64,000 nucleotides of DNA from Schoenoplectus triqueter (GCA_964058805.1 CAXKVV010000013.1:620001-684000), one strand, 5' to 3'; shown: positions 12,101 through 25,714, numbered from the stretch's first letter. A program made the numbers and translations. Notes: generated by a model not told the origin, from the sequence alone.

Positions 12101-14441
12101 GATATATAGTGCCCATTGAAAACATAATGTGCTGGACAGAAAGGGATACTATCAAGCAGTTCGTTATTATGCTTCTACTTGTTTTATTATTTGTCAGAAT
12201 TTAGAGTTCTCAATCATAAAAAAAAAGCTTTTATAACGGTTAAATTTTGCAGTAACGATTATACGACCTTTATAAATGAAGGGTTACTAAAAGTATATAA
12301 CAATTGTAAAAGTGCACCATTCTGAAAAATTCAAAATATTACTTAATAACGGTTCTAATTAAAAACTATTACACAAATGTAACCTTTTGTAGCTATTTTA
12401 ATAAAAAAAAATCATTACTAAATGATGGCATGTCTGATAACTGTTTTAATAATGAACCATTTTTCTGAATGTCATAAAAAAAAAACCATTTCTGAATGGT
12501 GACATTTAATAATGGTTCTACGTACATACAACTGTTACAAACTTGTATGTCAGATTTTATTTTTTATATTTAAATCTTTGTAACAGTTATATATTACAAT
12601 CGTTACTGAAGTATGTATGTCGGATATTTTTTATTTCATCCTTAGTAATGATTATAGAAAATTTAATATACGGAGTATTAATTCTTTTTAATATATTATT
12701 GAATTTTGGTGACTAGTCCATATTGCTAGTCATTTACAACACATATATAAATTGTCAAAAAAAATGTCTTTAATAAATGTTAATACATCTTAGTCATCCA
12801 ATACATATATACATAAAAAATGTTACATCTTATTTATTCTATAATTTGAAAATTTATATATAATTTCTAAGAAAAATCAGAAAAAAGGAAAAAAAGAAAA
12901 AAATCCAAAAACTTCAAATAGCATTTTGAGGCTCAAGACGAGCTCTTTTGTCTAAAAAACTATCGTCACAATGTTACAATGAACCTCATAGATCTCGTCG
13001 TGAACTTTTCATGACTATGTAACACACTGCAATCGAAGTTTTTTGATAAAAAATTATGATCGTTAGATTTCGATAACACCATTATATATATATATTTTCT
13101 TCTTTCTCTGCTCTGCCTCTCAACAATTCTCTAAATCAGATATGAGTTTTGAAAATGAGTAGAAGCTAGGGAGAAGATAAAATAGAAGCTAAGAATTCAT
13201 AATTCTTGGATGTTATTTTTCTGAATTCATATTGGTTGAGACATTTAGTAATGATTTTGTATAAAAATAATTATGGAAGTTGAATTTAAAATTGCTCCAA
13301 AATATTTCATAATGATTTCTTATTAAGAATCATTACCGAATGATAGCTTTTAGTAATTAATTTTTTGGAACAGTTAGTAATCCATAGGATCGAATGTTAT
13401 TGGTGAAGATATATCTGTCAGAGCCAAAAAGTAAAATAAATATTGAATAATTGTTATCTGATCAAAATCATTGTCAAATATAATAAAAAAATAAAAAAAC
13501 GACACACCATTTAACAATGGTTCCTTGAAAGAACCACCGTTAAATGAGTGTGCAGCCTTTTGATGTTCTTTGACTCTATTTTAATAATATTTCTTTATTA
13601 AAAATTATTATTAAAAAAATTATCAATATTTCAATAATACCACCGAGTCATTTCAATAACAGATTTGATCTAGAATCATTGTTAAAGTTGTGTTATCTAG
13701 GCCATTTTAGTTGTAGTCACATTATGGTTATCTTCCACGGGTTCACTAATTTTCAAATTCATTTCATTTATCAAATTTTCTGGCTTGATCAGAAGGGTAT
13801 TCTGAAGAGCATATCCAACGCAAAGAGGATTTTCTTACCTGCTATAGACAAAGGAGCGTGGCTATCTACTTTTTATAAGGAAGCAAACCTCAATTGTACG
13901 CTCACCACTACGAGATGTTTTTCACAACATGGGAGAATTATGTTTTCTTCCTGCAAATAACTCTCGGAATGATGCAAAAAAATAAAGCCAGTAAACAAAA
14001 CAAATAAAGCTCTTTCTTTTGAAAAGGGCAAAGTTATCATTTCAAAAGTTAAATATTTTATTTCGGATGAACTATATATATTCAATTTGATTATATAGGC
14101 AAATATACAAGAGAATGAAGAACTAATGGGTAAATATCTAAATTTAATGTTTATATGGATAAATATCTAAAAAGCAAAATTTTGATAAGCATGTGCCAAT
14201 TTGGTCGTAATTAAATGGATATCTCCATAATTTGAAATTAATAAAAGAGGAAAATGTGATGCGTTGTTGAGATAATAATGACGTTTGCATATAGTTCTCG
14301 TTGAATGAGACATGGTCCACAAAATAAGGAAGTGAATTAAAATTGAAAGCGAGAGGATGTTACATGCAGCAGGAAATCATGTTGGTCATTAAAAATTTGT
14401 CCTCAAACATCTAAAAAAAACTTGGGTTTTGTGATCTATAG

Positions 14442-14789
14442 TACTACGCTAAACATCAAAACATACAATTTATAATGGTTCTAGCAAAATATATTTTTAA
14501 TTTGTAATGGTTCTAGACTATAACAGTTAAAAATTGGGGCAACCGGCAACGGTTCTTGCTTAGAACCGTTATAAATTTTCTTATTTTGTAACTGTTCTAT
14601 GCTTGAACCGTTATAAAATCTTCAATGACACCGTCAGACCTATTTTAGCTCTTTTTTTACGGTTTAAAGTATGAACTGTCGCTAAACTGGTAATATGAAT
14701 TATAGAAATGTCACTGGACCTCATTCAGTAAGTGATTTTCTAAAAAACATTATTAAAGTGGAGTTGCTAAAGTCTTTTTTGTGTTAGTG
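14442..14789. mobile_element. possible CACTA-type MITE or fragment
   Basis: The right end reads TTTTTTGTGTTAGTG, so the other strand begins CACTAACACAAAAAA, like a CACTA terminus. The left end TACTACGCTAAACATC is only a rough inverted match. The interior carries subterminal-like repeats in both orientations (TAATGGTTCTAG, AGAACCGTTATAAA, GAACCGTTATAAAA), as CACTA elements do. A 3-bp duplication is not clear, so identity and left limit are uncertain. Confidence 0.35.
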
Positions 14790-15202
14790 TATTGATAATT
14801 CAACAAATTTATATGAATTACTATTATGAAATAGAAACACCAATTTATGACTTAGGAAAAAATTTCAATTCATCCTTAATGAAAGAAATCTTTTTTAAGA
14901 AAGGAACAAATTAAAAATTCATCATCAACAATTTTTTTTTTTGTTCTGAAACATTTACATTGCGAAAAAAATCTCTTGAAAAGAAACTCTCTAGACATCC
15001 AACTAAGAGAAATATTATAATTATATGTGAGTTGTGATGAAAACAAATTATACCATCAAAATCACATTATCCCTACATATTAATAACATATTATTAACAT
15101 TTAAGTGTTCCAAAGATTATTTTTAAATCATAGAAAAAATATATATATATCTTCTTCATGGCCTTGTTTTCTGAAACAAACAGCCGATCAATTAGTAAAA
15201 TT

Positions 15203-15203
<1 letters not shown>

Positions 15204-15234
<31 letters not shown>
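15204..15234. repeat. TA dinucleotide microsatellite
   Basis: About 15 uninterrupted AT/TA units lie between ATTCA and CATAAA. Confidence 0.9.
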
Positions 15235-15236
<2 letters not shown>

Positions 15237-16639
15237 TAAATGTCCAGTTGAGAAAAATTAACACAAAATAAAACTTTGTGAAGCATACTTTATATAGAGC
15301 CTTAGATTATCAAATCTAGAGCTAGGATAAAAAAAGATATCACTCGAACAAATAACATTGTACAAACTGAAAATTTGTTGGCCGATGACAGGTATTTAAT
15401 TACTGATAAATCGATTTTATGACCGACTTTTTTTTACAGCGGGCTAATCGTTGCAATATGCACATATACTATTCATATAATATACATCTGCAAACAAATT
15501 GAATTTGATTGAACTCATTGGTGTTTGAATTTGATTTGAAACTTTTTGAACTAAATCGAATTCGAACTAAATTGAACTCGAGTTAAATCGAACTCGAACT
15601 AAAATCGAACTCTAAACAAACTCAATTATTATAATTATTATATTTATTTTTATATTATCATAAATAAATAGAGATAAAATAATTAATATTTTATCAATTT
15701 TATATTAAAATTTTAAAAAATAACTAATATTTATTAATTTAATAATAAATTTATAATATCTTATTAATTTTATAATAAAATAATTATGTTATTATATATA
15801 TTATTGTCTAAATAGTTAAAAATATAAATAATTACATATCGAACTCGAACTAGTTCATTAAGAAAATTATCAAACCGAACTCGAATCGAACTAACAAAAA
15901 AATATAATCGAATGAACCGAACTCAAACTAAAATCGAATCGAACACAGAACAAATTATAAATTATAAACTTTTCTTGCTGCGCTACATACATCACGTTTT
16001 TTTTCATTCACCGACTATGACAAATGGATACTAACCAACTTTTGTAGCTATCTTTTAAAAAACTGATATATAGTAAACCTTCTACGTACCTGCTGGCTGC
16101 TTTCCATGACAGAATCCCTAAAACAAATAAAAGTATTTCCACCCAAATTACCACATTATTCGCACATCTAAATTTACTACTGTCAATATTTTCAGATTTT
16201 TTGTAAATAAAATAAAAAAGGGGAAATGATAAGAGGACCCAAATTTGTGCGCATGTAGTCTGAACCGAGCTTGAAAACAAAGCAAGACCCGATAGTAAAT
16301 TATTCTAAAATATAAGCACAATATGGACTAACGTACTGAGTGCAATCTAGCTTTCTGAACGAACAAACGATAAGCAAGTGATCGCACAGAATGCTGGTCA
16401 ATTACGATTTCTAACACTAACAATTATCAATTCTCATCATATCTAATTCAACCTCACATTTCATTTCATCCCTTTAGCCCTATTATTTAAAATAAAAAAT
16501 AAAAAATATTACTTAAAATTTGAAGTTAAATAAAAATTATATAAGTATAAAATATTATCGTTTCAATAAGTTAATATATATTATAAACATCATAGTTGTT
16601 TATACATCAATCCAGTGATATGACATCATAAGTTCTCCC

Positions 16640-17343
16640 TTTATCACCGTAATGTTTTGTAAGTTTTATGACCTTTTGGGAGAACATCAAACTTTGGGTT
16701 TCCCAAGCTGCTGTAATTTCTCGAGCTTATAGAACCACTCAATACATTTATGCCATGTGTTCTCGACGATAGCATATACCATATGTTATCTAGCGATGCT
16801 GAACACGTTATTCTGTGATTCTGAACCATTGCTTGTCCTTATTCTCCATCAATTGAGACCTCCGTCTAGATATTGTGCTAATTTTTCTTGCAGCGGTTTG
16901 GCTATCGTGGTTTATATTATTTCGTGTTATTTTATTGGACACTTGTTCTGTTGGCACAGATGCAACATTTATTGAGAGATTTTCTTAAATGATTTTTATT
17001 TTTCTTATGTACTCATGGGATGCCGGTCTAATATTGTTAATTTTTTTCAGAAATTTCTCGCACCTCCATAGCTTCTTATGTCTTGTAACCCGTTTGAAAA
17101 GAGTCTTTACTCTTTTTATATGACTGTCCTTATTCATATTTTGTGCAATGTGTTGAGTATAAAAATGATGAACAACCTCACCTATTGATTTCTGTCATCT
17201 AAAATCTGATCTCTCAAAAATTACCCTTATACCCATATGTTGATCTGAGATAATGGTAATTTTTTCAGGACCGACAACCTATTCACGCAACTACTGCATG
17301 AACCAACCCTAATTTGCTGTACTTTCCTCGTCTGCTACAATAA
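16640..17343 (-). pseudogene. MULE transposase pseudogene, C-terminal part (split by solo LTR)
   Basis: Read on the minus strand from 17343 downward, the sequence resumes a Mutator-like transposase interrupted at 23989. Recognisable are IVADEESTAN, GWFMQ and then PEKITIISDQHMGI, matching the family block in which a tryptophan/WF motif is followed by 'ltiiSDrqkGi'; the D of SDQ corresponds to a catalytic Asp. Further on, VVHHFYTQHIAQN resembles the 'hryClrHla.N' block. Several in-frame stops (after STAN, after FMQ, after LRE) and frameshifts show that it is dead. The downstream limit is vague. The reading frame joins that of the 23989-24960 part exactly across the AATAA duplication, which shows the solo LTR landed inside the gene. 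Confidence 0.75.
17339..17343. repeat. target-site duplication AATAA (left)
   Basis: The five bases before the solo LTR are identical to 23989-23993 after it. Confidence 0.9.
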
Positions 17344-17649
17344 TGTGCGACCTTTTTTCGCGCGCTCTGCACCGCCTTAAGGTTGTTGGCGATGGGATGC
17401 GGAAGAAGGACACGAAAATCCCTCCCAAGCGTGTATTTGTTTAATGCCGGTTAATTCTACCGTTTTAGACCAATTTGAATGCACATTTAGGGGGTTTTTA
17501 GTGATTGTGAGTTCTTGTAGATTCCGGTGGGCGCAAGCCCCCACCGTTAATTACCCTGGACTGTTAACCTCGAGGCACCTCTGGATCTTTAAAAGGGAGA
17601 AGCAAATAGTATAGTTAAATGATGGTCAAGTGGTCATATGCTTCTGTGA

Positions 17650-18175
17650 TTAGCGTCACTGAAGCATCCTGGACTTACCAAGAGGTCAGTCCAGTGAGAT
17701 GGGGTGGTGAAAAGATGAACTTACTACAGATCAGTTCAATCTTTACCGCTCCAGGAGGTAATCTTATCAACATATGAGATTGACCTTCGCGGAGGGACGA
17801 AAGGTGAGTCAACTACAGAACGACTCGACCTTAGTTAACTTAGAAGATAAACCAACTACAGAATGGTTTAATCTTTACTAGTCAACGACCAATCACACAA
17901 AATACAACTTGAAGCACTTAGCCGGTTAATCTTGAGGTTGGTGAATCAGGAGACAGGTGGATTTGGCCCACGTATTTCTTCTCGCTGATCTTCTAGATCA
18001 TGAATTCCAAGCACTAAACTGATTCATAAACCTAGGAACACAACTGCACACAAAATCAAATATGAAGCACTGAGCCAGTTTGACATTGAGGCGTGTGTCA
18101 GTGAAAGAACCAACTATAGAACGGTTCATATTCACTGTTTTGTGGATGAATCAACTACAGAACGGTTCATATTCA
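17650..18175 (-). repeat. hairpin array in the solo LTR
   Basis: This is homologous to the array at 31690-32276. In plus-strand order the arm pairs are TGGAC/GTCCA (17670), TGAACT/AGTTCA (17716), AATCT/AGATT (17760), GAGTC/GACTC (17806), TAAACC/GGTTTA (17848), GAACC/GGTTC (18108) and TGAATC/GGTTCA (18147, one mismatch). The conserved loop in most units is AACTACAGAAC. Arms vary between units yet stay complementary. Confidence 0.75.
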
Positions 18176-19591
18176 CTATGAACCAGAAGACAAATTTATC
18201 GATGGATTAGTTTAGTCTTACTAGCTCAACTGGTCATGAATTACTTGTTCATGACACCGAGTCATTAAGATGTCACTTCTTTTGGACATCGTGATGTTCT
18301 TCTCTCTTAAAGTCGACATATTTCTTTGTGTTGATGTCACAGCCTTGTTCATTCTTCAACGAGCGTCAAGATGTTCTTGTCCTGACTAATTATCCTGAAT
18401 GCTGCATTATTTGTGCAAGATCACTGTATTACTCTACACTCCTTGTGTGAGCGTATTTAATCCGCTTTCAAACGTAAAAAGATTATTACATTTTTATTAA
18501 TTTTTTAAGATAATTCCTTTCATTATTATCTCAATTACAAAGGTGAATTTATCTTTATTTTTGAACTCTATTTATTTTTGTAGAAGATTACTTACCAAAA
18601 ATAATAGAAAATGAATTAGCTATTATTCAGAATTTTATTTGGATTTTTAGGATTTTATAATAGCTAAAGTAATAGAATTTTATTTTTATCATTTTGAACT
18701 CTATTTATTTTTGTAGAAAGTTACTTACAAAATAAAATAAAATAATAGGAGATAGGTTGGCTATTATTCATGATTTTATTTGAGTTTTTAGAATTTTTAT
18801 AATAGCCAGACTAATAGGATTTTATTTTTATTATTTTCAAATTCTATTTATTTTTGTAGAAAGGATAAATTAGCTATTCTTCATGATCTTTCTTTTGGTT
18901 TTTGGATTGGTAATAGCTAAAAGAATTATTATTATTTTTATCATTTTTTTGTTCTATTTATGATTTTATTTGAATTTTAAGCTTTTTTATTACTTTCATT
19001 ATATTTATTACTTTGTAAAAATAATAGAAAATAAATTTTGTGATTTTATTTGAGTTTTATGCTTTTTATAATAACTAAAAGAGTAGAATTTTGTTTTTAT
19101 TATTTTTACTCTATTTATCTTTGTTGAAAATCACTTATAAAAAATAATAGAAAATGAATTAGCTATTATTTATGATTTTATTTGAATTTTTGAGATTTTA
19201 TAATAGCTAATAAGATTTTATTTTATTATTATTTATTTTACTACATATATGAATGATTCTATTTTATTTTATTTTTATTTTTATGATAATTAAAAGAATG
19301 AAATTTATTATATTCTTATTACATTTTTTATTTGGATTTTTAAACTGAAAATAATAGGATTTATTTTATTTGAATTTTAGATTTTTATATAATAACCAAA
19401 AGAATATGATTTGCTTTATTATATGATTTTAATAAGACAAGGTATATTAATTAGTTATTATTATCACTATTTATTTTTATTTTTATGAAAAGATTAAAAT
19501 AGTATTTATTGATTATTAATAAATTTCATTATTATTTATTCTCTTTTATAATAACTAAAGAATTTAATTTATTCTATTATTTCTTATTGGA

Positions 19592-19625
<34 letters not shown>

Positions 19626-22431
19626 TCATGAAAAATCACATGAAAAATCAGTAAAATATATCTAATTATGGTTTAAGATTTTTATTTGAATTTTTGGAAT
19701 TTTTATAATATCGAAAATGATAAATCAAAGTTAAGTTAAATAGGAAATGCAATATAATGTCTTTTGCTTTTAAATTGTTTCAATATAATGTTATTTTCAA
19801 AATTGAGATATTTTTATATAGAAAAATACTATAGAAAACAAAGAATTTTTAGAAATACATTTGAGTTAATTTGGAGTTTAGAAACATTTGATTGCTGGGC
19901 CGAAATCAATGCATGGATTAATCTGGACCATTGGATTTATATCAAATTTATCACAGATCTTTTATTTAATGTTTCATTATACTTGGGCTGCCAGATATTA
20001 TTGAGATGCGCACCAAACAGATTGAAGGCCCAGATTAAATTGTACTTTAATTTTCTAAATACCCATTGGCCCAGATCTCTCAGATCTGTCCCAAGATTCG
20101 TGTGATACTTTGAGATTAGTGTTGCAACAGTCTCTCTCTGTCTCCTATCTCTCACGCTTTGAGATACGCGCTGATGAGACGATCTTGGTGATCCAGCAAT
20201 CTGATCGGAGATCGGTTACCACCATTAGCGTCGCCTTGGTATGGGAAGTTAGTCTGTGCTCTCTGATCATACATCAATACGGTGGATCGTCGGCGCCACC
20301 GTGCTCAAGTACCAATTTGTACCGTAATTTGGTACCAAATGAATCCGACTAAAATTGAGCCTTGTTCTAGCTTCAATTCTTCTAATTTCATGTTTAATCT
20401 TGTAACTTTGAATCCTAATTGGTGTAATTTAATGACTTACTCTTGTAATTTCTCCTAATTCACATGAATCACCGAGTTCCAGAATTAACGATTGGTACCG
20501 ATCATTGAGATTGGACTGATCCTTGTATTTTCAATCGATTGACAAGTTCTTTCTACATAAAATCTCATCGTCAACCATGATTGAACTTGGATTGAGTGAA
20601 TAATCACCTCAATTATGAGAGGAGATGATTGTTATGCTTGTTCAATCTCAAGTTCTAATAACTGTCCAAATTTTCGCAATTCTGATCAAGAATTGAAATA
20701 TTTTGAACAATCAATTGGAAATACAAGAGTCTGAGAGATCAATTGATCTTCGATCAGCACAATTGCATGACTGTGGGGCTGGGAGATCACTTGATTTTCA
20801 ACCAGCCCCGATCAGTACGGCGTACCAGTTGACCCTTTTTTGTTAATTACTCAAAGTACAAGAAAAAGATGGAAGATAAGAGATAGAAACAACAAGGCGA
20901 TGATCAAGAGAACAGATTCATCATAAATTTCAAGAAAATTGATCAACTGAATCAAAGAAATTACAAGAAATAGAAAAGTAATACTGGAATTCAACTAATT
21001 ACTTTCGAATAGGTGCAATTACATTACAAGCTCTTATCTTTTACGATTGCACTCACCTTTCTTCTCAATTCACTGTGAATGGTGGAATGAATTAAGTGTA
21101 TACTAAGTTCTCAAGCTCTTGCCGAGTTCACTTAGTTGAGTAAGCTTCTCCCTTGCTCTCTTGAATGATTTTGAGGAGTTGTAGGTGTTGTGTATATGTT
21201 GCTTGCTTGCTGTATATCGGCTGGATTGAGGTTTATATAGAGATTGAGTTGGTTTGACCGATTTTGACTCCATGTTTTAATAACACTTGGTCTAGTATAT
21301 CACTCATTTAAGTTGCTTCCTCTGTGCCTTATGGTTCACTGAGCCAAGCTCTCATTTGCTTGACTCATGTGTAACTGCCTAGAGGTTCTTATGCTTTCCA
21401 TTTATTTGCTAATTTACCACTAATCGGTTCTCACACCCCCTCAGACTCTTCTAGCCCCTTCTAGACTTTTCTGGATCTTATTCCATCCATTTATAAGATG
21501 TTCACATGCTCCTTGAGCTCAATTTCATAGTAATTGTTCAGATTTCCTTTCTTCTTCCTTTATAATCTCATAACCAAGTCTCAACCTTTCTCTTTGATTA
21601 TTTGCTTGTTTCTTGCAATTCAAAGCTTCAACATCACTCTCTTAGTGCCAGGCAACTCCCTGTGTACTTCCTTTGTCGATTTGATAATTCTAACATAGTG
21701 TTCAACCAACTCATTTCTAAGCCGAGTTGTGAGCTAGCGCATCTCTCATTTCCAACATTCAATTCTTCTCAATTCTTATTCTAACACCATCGCTTTAGGT
21801 CTAGGAAGCTCTCCCAACCATTAATTATAAATTTCGAACTTCAATTTGCAAGTTCTAAGTTTTGGATCGAGGTGTTTCTCTCTGCCATATCTTTCTCTTT
21901 ACTGTATTATTTTAAAATCTAACTTCACATACCTTCTCTCCTTTGCATAGAGTAGCCAGGGTTAGAAGCAATTGATCTGAAGTTGTGTGCTTTGCTTGAT
22001 TTCTATTGATGGTGCCATTGATTGTGGAGATGATCGGGAAGAAGAAGAGAAGGAGAGGGAAGAAGGAATGGGCTTCCTCTAGTGTGGCTACTCCTGGCGC
22101 ATGTGAACCAAAGCAAAGGAAGAGAATAGCACAGAGAAGCGGCTCACCAACGCCAGGTACATGCACTCTTCTCTCTCTCATTTAAATTTTAGTTAGTATA
22201 TCTATGTAGACTTGGCTTGCCATTTGCTTGTGTGCCATAGACTCATAAACTTGACTAGCGGGCCCTACTTGTAAGTTCTCTGTACTTAGGCTCATAGGGG
22301 TAATTATCAGTTGATTAGTTCACAGGTTAGAGTTAATTGGGTTGAGTTGGCATGTTGTGATTGGTTGTTAGTTTAAAACACCTCTCTTAGCACTAATGAT
22401 CTAGTTAATATTTACTGGCCCTGTAGTATAA

Positions 22432-22622
22432 TGCCATGTGGCATAGGCATGTTGAGGTGGCCTCCTGTGGTTGTGCCATTTGGCACTTCCCTTGTTGATG
22501 TGGACCATTCACAGGTCGCCATCTGGCAGATGTGGTGATGTGGCCTGTGATATGGACCAATGAGGTGCTGACACGTGGCACCGACATGCTGAGGTGGCCC
22601 AATGAGGTGTTGACACATGGCA
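22432..22622. promoter_or_regulatory. palindromic G-box-like array in the solo LTR
   Basis: Sites start at 22432 (TGCCATGTGGCA), 22474 (TGCCATTTGGCA), 22517 (TCGCCATCTGGCA core), 22569 (TGACACGTGGCA) and 22611 (TGACACATGGCA), spaced 42, 43, 52 and 42 bp. The spacing matches the young LTR although the sites themselves have decayed. Confidence 0.7.
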
Positions 22623-23463
22623 CCCTCTCTCTCTTCTCTGATTCTGTGTGTGTATTTTGAGATTCTCAGTTTGCACCCAGTAGTATATCTATCCCCAAGT
22701 TGCACCCAGATGAACCCTTGATTGAATCTGAGCCCTTGATCTCCTTTTTTAATCTGTTTTATCTTCTCTGAATTTATTTTAATAGCTCCACTTATCCAAA
22801 AATCATGAAATTTTCACCAAAAATCCCTAAATTCATGATGATACCCCTATAATTTTTAATTCTATTTTTTCCCCTGCCTCTTTGAATTAAAATTTTTTTG
22901 TCAAGAAAACCCTATTTTCTCCTCTGAATTAATCCCAGATTTCAATTGTAGCTCAGTGTCTCTACCAAATGAACTTTCCTTACAGAAACCACCCTAATTA
23001 AACACCAATTTAGACTTGTATTGATGCTTATTAGGGTTTGATTTGATCAAAAACTGATTACTTGTCAATAATTGATACAAATCGAGACTTGATCAGATGG
23101 TTGCTCTCAGCTTTGGCATCTGATCAGTCTTGTGAAATTAACTTCCAATTCATATTCATGAGGGTGACTTGGTCAAAAGTTAATTACTTGTCAATAATTG
23201 GCATAAATCATGGCATGGTCAGGTGGTTGCTCACAACATTGGCACCTGGTTAGCCTTGGAAGCAGAATCATATTTGAGATTTCTTGTGATTGGCTGTATC
23301 AAAATACGGGCTTGGCATTGACACAGTCTTTGCTGTATAGAAATTACACTGCTCCGATTTCTTAGGGTTTGCTATGAAGTTTGCTGCTTAGGGTTTAACC
23401 TTGATTTCCTTGATGTTTGTCACTGAGGTGTGGGGCCCACCTGTCAGTGGAAAATGATCAAAT

Positions 23464-23800
23464 GGATGACCCATCAGGAGATCTCTTTCTCCCTTCTGAA
23501 TCTCTTGAGAGTCATCCATTTCAAATGAATAGGAGGCGACATGGTATTTATACTTTCAGCCTTCTGTCTAGAATTTTCATGTGGGATTAATGCTTAATCC
23601 TTGTTCCGGTTTGGTTAGATTGAGTGAATAAGCTAGGTTCAGACTGTTGAAACTGCTTATGAGAGATTTCCAGGTGGGTCCCACGTGTCAGAAAAAGTAT
23701 AATCACATGGTGACATCCGAGAGATTTCTCTTCTCTCTTGAATCTCGCGACTGTCACTCATGCCGAGTGGGTAGCAGATGGTGGGGTATTTGTACCCTTT
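23464..23800 (-). promoter_or_regulatory. two TATA-plus-hairpin modules in the solo LTR
   Basis: On the minus strand, TATAAA at 23552-23547 is followed about 30 bp later by an inverted repeat at 23517-23464 (GGATGAC and GTCATCC at the base). A second module has a degraded TACAAATACC near 23790 and an inverted repeat at 23757-23710 (GTGACA and TGTCAC at the base). They correspond to the modules at 25715-25799 and 25960-26046 of the young LTR. Confidence 0.65.
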
Positions 23801-23988
23801 GCTTCGTGCCTAGGATTTCCTTGTGGGACAAATGAACTTGTTTCGGGGTTCATTAGCAACTTTCCTATCCAATGGGGCCTTTTCTCTTGCCCTTTCTCTT
23901 TCCATTTTTCTTATGTTTTATTATCAATAATTGATATTTATTTTTATTTACTCAGCTGCTTATCTTTAAGATTTTTCAAAGGTAAACA

Positions 23989-23993
23989 AATAA
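23989..23993. repeat. target-site duplication AATAA (right)
   Basis: Identical to 17339-17343 on the other side of the solo LTR. Confidence 0.9.
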
Positions 23994-24960
23994 CAAATGC
24001 AAATGATAGTAGTTGTTGCTCTACATCATAAGCGCATACCATAAATAGTTTGTTGGTATACTGACCCGATAAAAATTCAGCATCAATAGTTAAGACTGGT
24101 CGTAAGTAAGACCATGCTGTAATGTACAAATCAAATGCCCATATGACATGATTGAAAATTTTAACAACAAACTTTATTGAAGGTGTCATCTCAATGATGT
24201 ATTTGGTATCATATATGAAATTTTGTATGGATGCTAGCAGAGATTGAAGCATCTCGTATGACCTCTCTCAACTACCAAAATAAGAGTTTGGTGTACTATG
24301 GGGAACTTTTATTTGTTGTACTGTGGAAAATTTTTATTTAACTAAGCCACTTCTTTTTTTACTGTCATTTCTAAGTTCTCTATCAATCGATTTTTAATAA
24401 TATCTGTTATCATTCTAGAATTCATCTTATTATGGTCTGTACTAATAGCATTGCCAAAATAAGAGTGCTCGAGCAAATTTATTATGATCTCTCAAATACT
24501 CATTATGTTGGGTGTGACATATAATCTTCATAGGCAGTTGGAATTTTTACATATCATGACTAACTTTAATTTGTTATTATTTGTTACCTCCAATTCTATA
24601 TTCCGTTGAATATTAAAATCAGCGATTTTTAATTTCAACACTGATTTTGTCCTGAACTGTTGATTGACACCAAATTGTTCATCAATTTTAGATGGGTTGG
24701 GTTGTAAAAATAAGAATCATTTGCATACGGTATTGGCGTATTATTAATAAATTATACACATGAGTGCTTTATTCCCTGATTAATGAAAGGAACATACATT
24801 TTCTACTATTTAACTATTTCTTCGACATCTATTTCATCATCAATTTTATTCATATTTATATATGTTACATATTGGATGTCATTCTCCTCGATATTTAGAT
24901 GCCACTTTTCTTCTTCCACATCCTCATCTTCATTATGTCCTAGAACACGGGTTAGGTGTC
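23989..24960 (-). pseudogene. MULE transposase pseudogene, N-terminal part
   Basis: On the minus strand, from high to low coordinates: an acidic segment with NEDEDVEEEKWHLNIEE (about 24945-24890); a MuDR-type DNA-binding block with QFGVNQQFRTKSVLKL and then LVMICKNSNCLWRLYV (about 24690-24510), matching the 'f.v...F.s...lk.ai' and 'kC....CpWri' pattern; and the start of the MULE catalytic domain with SYLRPVLTIDAEFLSGQY and QQLLSFAFVI (about 24150-23989), matching 'crPvlsiDgtfLkGky' and 'n.q.lPlAfai', where the D of TIDAEF would be the first catalytic Asp. Stops and frameshifts between blocks mean it is inactive. It runs into the solo LTR and continues at 17343. Confidence 0.8.
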
Positions 24961-25521
24961 TGCTCTCGAGCTCGGGAGTGAGTTCTTTCTTCAGTCAGGA
25001 CTGGGTTACTACTTCTAGGAATACTAGTCGGACACGATAACAGTGATCATAACTAGATATTAGTTCAGACTCAACAACTAGCTTTAGTATTTTATACCTG
25101 GATATTTAGTATGAAGCTCCTATTTTAACCATTCCCTAAATTTCCTCTGAAACTATCCCAAATAAAATATAAAAAAATCACTCGAACCTGATGGGGTAGT
25201 GTTGATTTGTGCACTAATGGTGATGTTGAAGTGACTAGGGAGCAGTTTCAAACTAACATGAATATGCCTCTTCAAGTCATGAATATTGATTGTCTAATCG
25301 GCAGAAAATGTGCACGCGGCACGAATATTGTAACCCACGTCGGTTGAAGTGTTTAGAATTTGACCCCCGTGATACACATTGATGAGCAATAGTGTCGTCT
25401 CTATAATATGAATGATATATCCTACTATTAGTGTATTTTGATTTTACAACCAAAATTAATAGTCCAAATAGAAATAAAAATATACATATTAATGAGAAGA
25501 GAGTAATAAAAACGGATCTGG
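24961..25521. other. left flank of the large retrotransposon
   Basis: No gene is supportable. This probably continues the 5' side of the MULE remnant, since part of it reads weakly on the minus strand, but I recognise no domain. Before insertion it was contiguous with 51873. Confidence 0.4.
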
Positions 25522-25526
25522 ACTGT
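25522..25526. repeat. target-site duplication ACTGT (left)
   Basis: Identical to 51868-51872, immediately outside the two LTRs. Confidence 0.95.
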
Positions 25527-25714
25527 TGTTTACCCTTGAAAAGTTTCAAGGATGAATGGATGAATAAATGAAATAAATTGATGATAAAATCATAAGAAAG
25601 GGGAAGAAGAGAAAGAGTAGTGGAAAGGTGGCCCACTGATCAGGAAAAGTCGCTGCCTAACCCCGGAACAAATCCATTAGTCCCACAATGGAATGTTGGG
25701 CATGAAGTGAAGAG

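Larger units (their letters stand above)
7633..17338. other. gene-free AT-rich stretch with old repeat fragments
   Basis: No gene is supportable. Small ORFs at 9790, 11912, 13679 and 16008 have no recognisable domain. Repeat traces include ATA and TTCATAA microsatellites (about 8560-8615), a SINE-like fragment near 9040, a region at about 12217-13690 with dispersed motifs of the form TAACGGTTCT/AGAACCGTTA typical of subterminal repeats of DNA transposons, a CACTA-like fragment (14442-14789), a TA microsatellite (15204), and 15490-15960 rich in AATCGAACTCGAACT-type repeats. The last ~700 bp are the decayed MULE end listed separately. Confidence 0.5.
17344..23988 (-). mobile_element. solo LTR (6,645 bp) of the giant-LTR family
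   Basis: On the minus strand it begins TGTTTACC (23988) and ends GGTCGCACA (17344), the same termini as the LTRs at 25527 and 44652, and AATAA flanks it on both sides. It is collinear with them along its length: two TATA/hairpin modules, palindromic G-box-like array, TATATAAAC box, long AT-rich middle (18480-19750) and hairpin array. There is no internal region, so it arose by LTR-LTR recombination. It is clearly diverged from the young LTRs and, at its beginning, closer to the third copy at 61469. Its 3' end is single copy, lacking the 146-bp duplication of the young element. An (ATT)n run lies at about 19592-19623. Confidence 0.93.

Noticed and set aside
12217..13690. CACTA element suggested by repeated AACGGTTCT/AGAACCGTT motifs
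   Set aside because: No CACTA termini or transposase remnants were found; described only as a repeat-rich stretch.
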